Below are positions 30,291-30,958 of a stretch of DNA of 30,958 nt, piece after piece. The stretch covers positions 1,981,415-2,012,372 of the forward strand of contig BFEA01000067.1 in assembly GCA_003427395.1 (NCBI GenBank), in the 5' to 3' direction. How positions within the stretch are numbered: position 1 is the first letter of the stretch; the number at the start of each line of letters is the position of its first letter. Source of the DNA: Chara braunii (taxonomy: Eukaryota; Streptophyta; Charophyceae; Charales; Characeae). A program made the translations under genes and the position numbers. Under the pieces are notes generated by a model, which searched no databases, was not told where the DNA came from, and saw only the letters and a program-made list of their open reading frames with translations.

Positions 30291-30321
30291 AGGGCGGATA
30301 CCCTTGTAAGGGTATTCGCAC
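30291..30321 (+). other. Terminal 31-nt identical hairpin of X, copy B
   Basis: Identical to 12715-12745, with the 8-bp stem ATACCCTT/AAGGGTAT. Homology with copy A ends here. Confidence 0.65.
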
Positions 30322-30329
30322 TGACAACG

Positions 30330-30736
30330 AGAAAGGGCCTCGCTGCACCACCCATCACATTTACAATTTACGTCGATCTTCCCATGTTCCCGCGGAAAGC
30401 TCATTATCATTTAACAATTTCGTGAGTGATGGAGCCCGGAAGAAAAGAGAAGCGATTGAGACATTCTCGGTAATTTTTATGTGCAAGAAAAACTTAATTA
30501 TAATATAGAGGGGACCGATAGTGGTCGGCCCTCATCCCCGCCCAACACACACAATGATCTGCCTTTTAAGTGCCCACTCCTAATCCACAGAGCACGACCA
30601 AGCCCCATGTAGCAGCCTCGAGTGCTCCCTCATTCTACCTCACATTGTCATGGGAAATGGTTTTTCTCCTCAACAAACAAGAAATGTATCGCGCGTCCCC
30701 TCAAAACCGGGCGCGATTTCTTGCAGCAATGCCAAT

Positions 30737-30738
<2 letters not shown>
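30330..30738. other. No feature recognised
   Basis: Mixed-composition DNA after the end of X. No repeat from elsewhere in the window, no RNA gene and no convincing coding frame was seen. Confidence 0.5.
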
Positions 30739-30813
<75 letters not shown>

Positions 30814-30863
30814 CTCCCCCCCCCTCCCTATGGGCGCGGTTTCTAGCGGTGGTGTTAATGCCT

Positions 30864-30958
<95 letters not shown>
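30739..30958 (+). repeat. (CT)n, (CT)n and (AC)n microsatellites
   Basis: Dinucleotide CT runs at about 30739-30812 and 30867-30918 are separated by ~55 bases, and the second passes directly into (AC)n, which reaches the end of the window. The array end is probably where the contig assembly stopped. Confidence 0.9.

Larger units (their letters stand above)
21242..30321 (+). mobile_element. Large non-coding repeat X, copy B
   Basis: Collinear with 5650-12745 and about 2 kb longer. The extra length comes from a 471-bp foldback transposon (25068-25538), a ~1.07-kb tandem duplication near the 3' end, about 90 bases at 22500-22595 and further sequence around 21990-22440. It keeps the TATA-like box, palindrome, ~123-bp array, hairpin array, conserved block and terminal hairpin in the same order. 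The loop of its hairpin array differs from copy A. No protein domain is found in any frame. Confidence 0.75.

Noticed and set aside
5650-30321. X copies as giant LTRs of the chromovirus between them
   Set aside because: X lacks TG...CA ends, no primer-binding site follows copy A and no polypurine tract precedes copy B; a separate 521-bp LTR with a PBS fits the retroelement instead.

Overview
This window is repeat-dominated nuclear eukaryotic DNA, most likely from the green-plant lineage. The reasons are a decayed Ty3/gypsy chromovirus (gag, protease, RT, RNase H, integrase, chromodomain), an LTR followed by a primer-binding site of the initiator-Met tRNA type, Mutator-like insertions with 9-bp target duplications, long microsatellites and assembly gaps (one N at 4181, a run of N at about 15226-15300). 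A charophyte alga or early land plant would fit, but the sequence does not decide the species. I see no intact host protein gene.

Layout. 1-3350: G-rich minisatellite-like DNA, short tandem repeats and a poly-A tract, with no gene. 3355-3875: a complete 521-bp LTR (TG...CA) plus PBS. 3889-5414: simple-sequence DNA with a tRNA-derived relic on the minus strand, a 350-base tract holding a single G, and a 60-base poly-T. 5415-5648: the 5' part of a second LTR of the same family. 5650-12745: copy A of a large non-coding repeat, called X here. 12750-13830: short repeats, no gene. 13850-21120: the chromovirus gag-pol, with many frameshifts and stops, its gag split in frame by a 922-bp foldback insertion. 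21121-21232: the last 112 bp of the same LTR family. 21242-30321: copy B of X, carrying its own 471-bp insertion of the same foldback family and a tandem duplication of about 1.07 kb. 30330-30958: unrecognised DNA ending in CT and AC microsatellites.

The most unusual thing is X. Two diverged direct copies bracket the dead retroelement. Neither encodes a recognisable protein, yet both keep the same order of structured parts: a TATA-like box, a palindrome with a compensatory base-pair change between copies, a five-unit array of about 123 bp alternating two subtypes, a long array of small hairpins whose loop is uniform within a copy while the stem arms differ from hairpin to hairpin and still pair, a conserved block of about 118 bp, and an identical 31-nt terminal hairpin. 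This suggests a large element with RNA- or DNA-structure-based function. I cannot assign it to a known family; mutual pairing of so many different arms is the evidence that deserves testing.

How the parts relate: the LTR pieces and gag-pol look like remains of one old chromovirus family; X copies abut LTR pieces at both positions; the foldback transposons are later insertions into gag and into X copy B. All pol enzymes except RT show loss of catalytic residues or stops, so nothing here is expected to move by itself.
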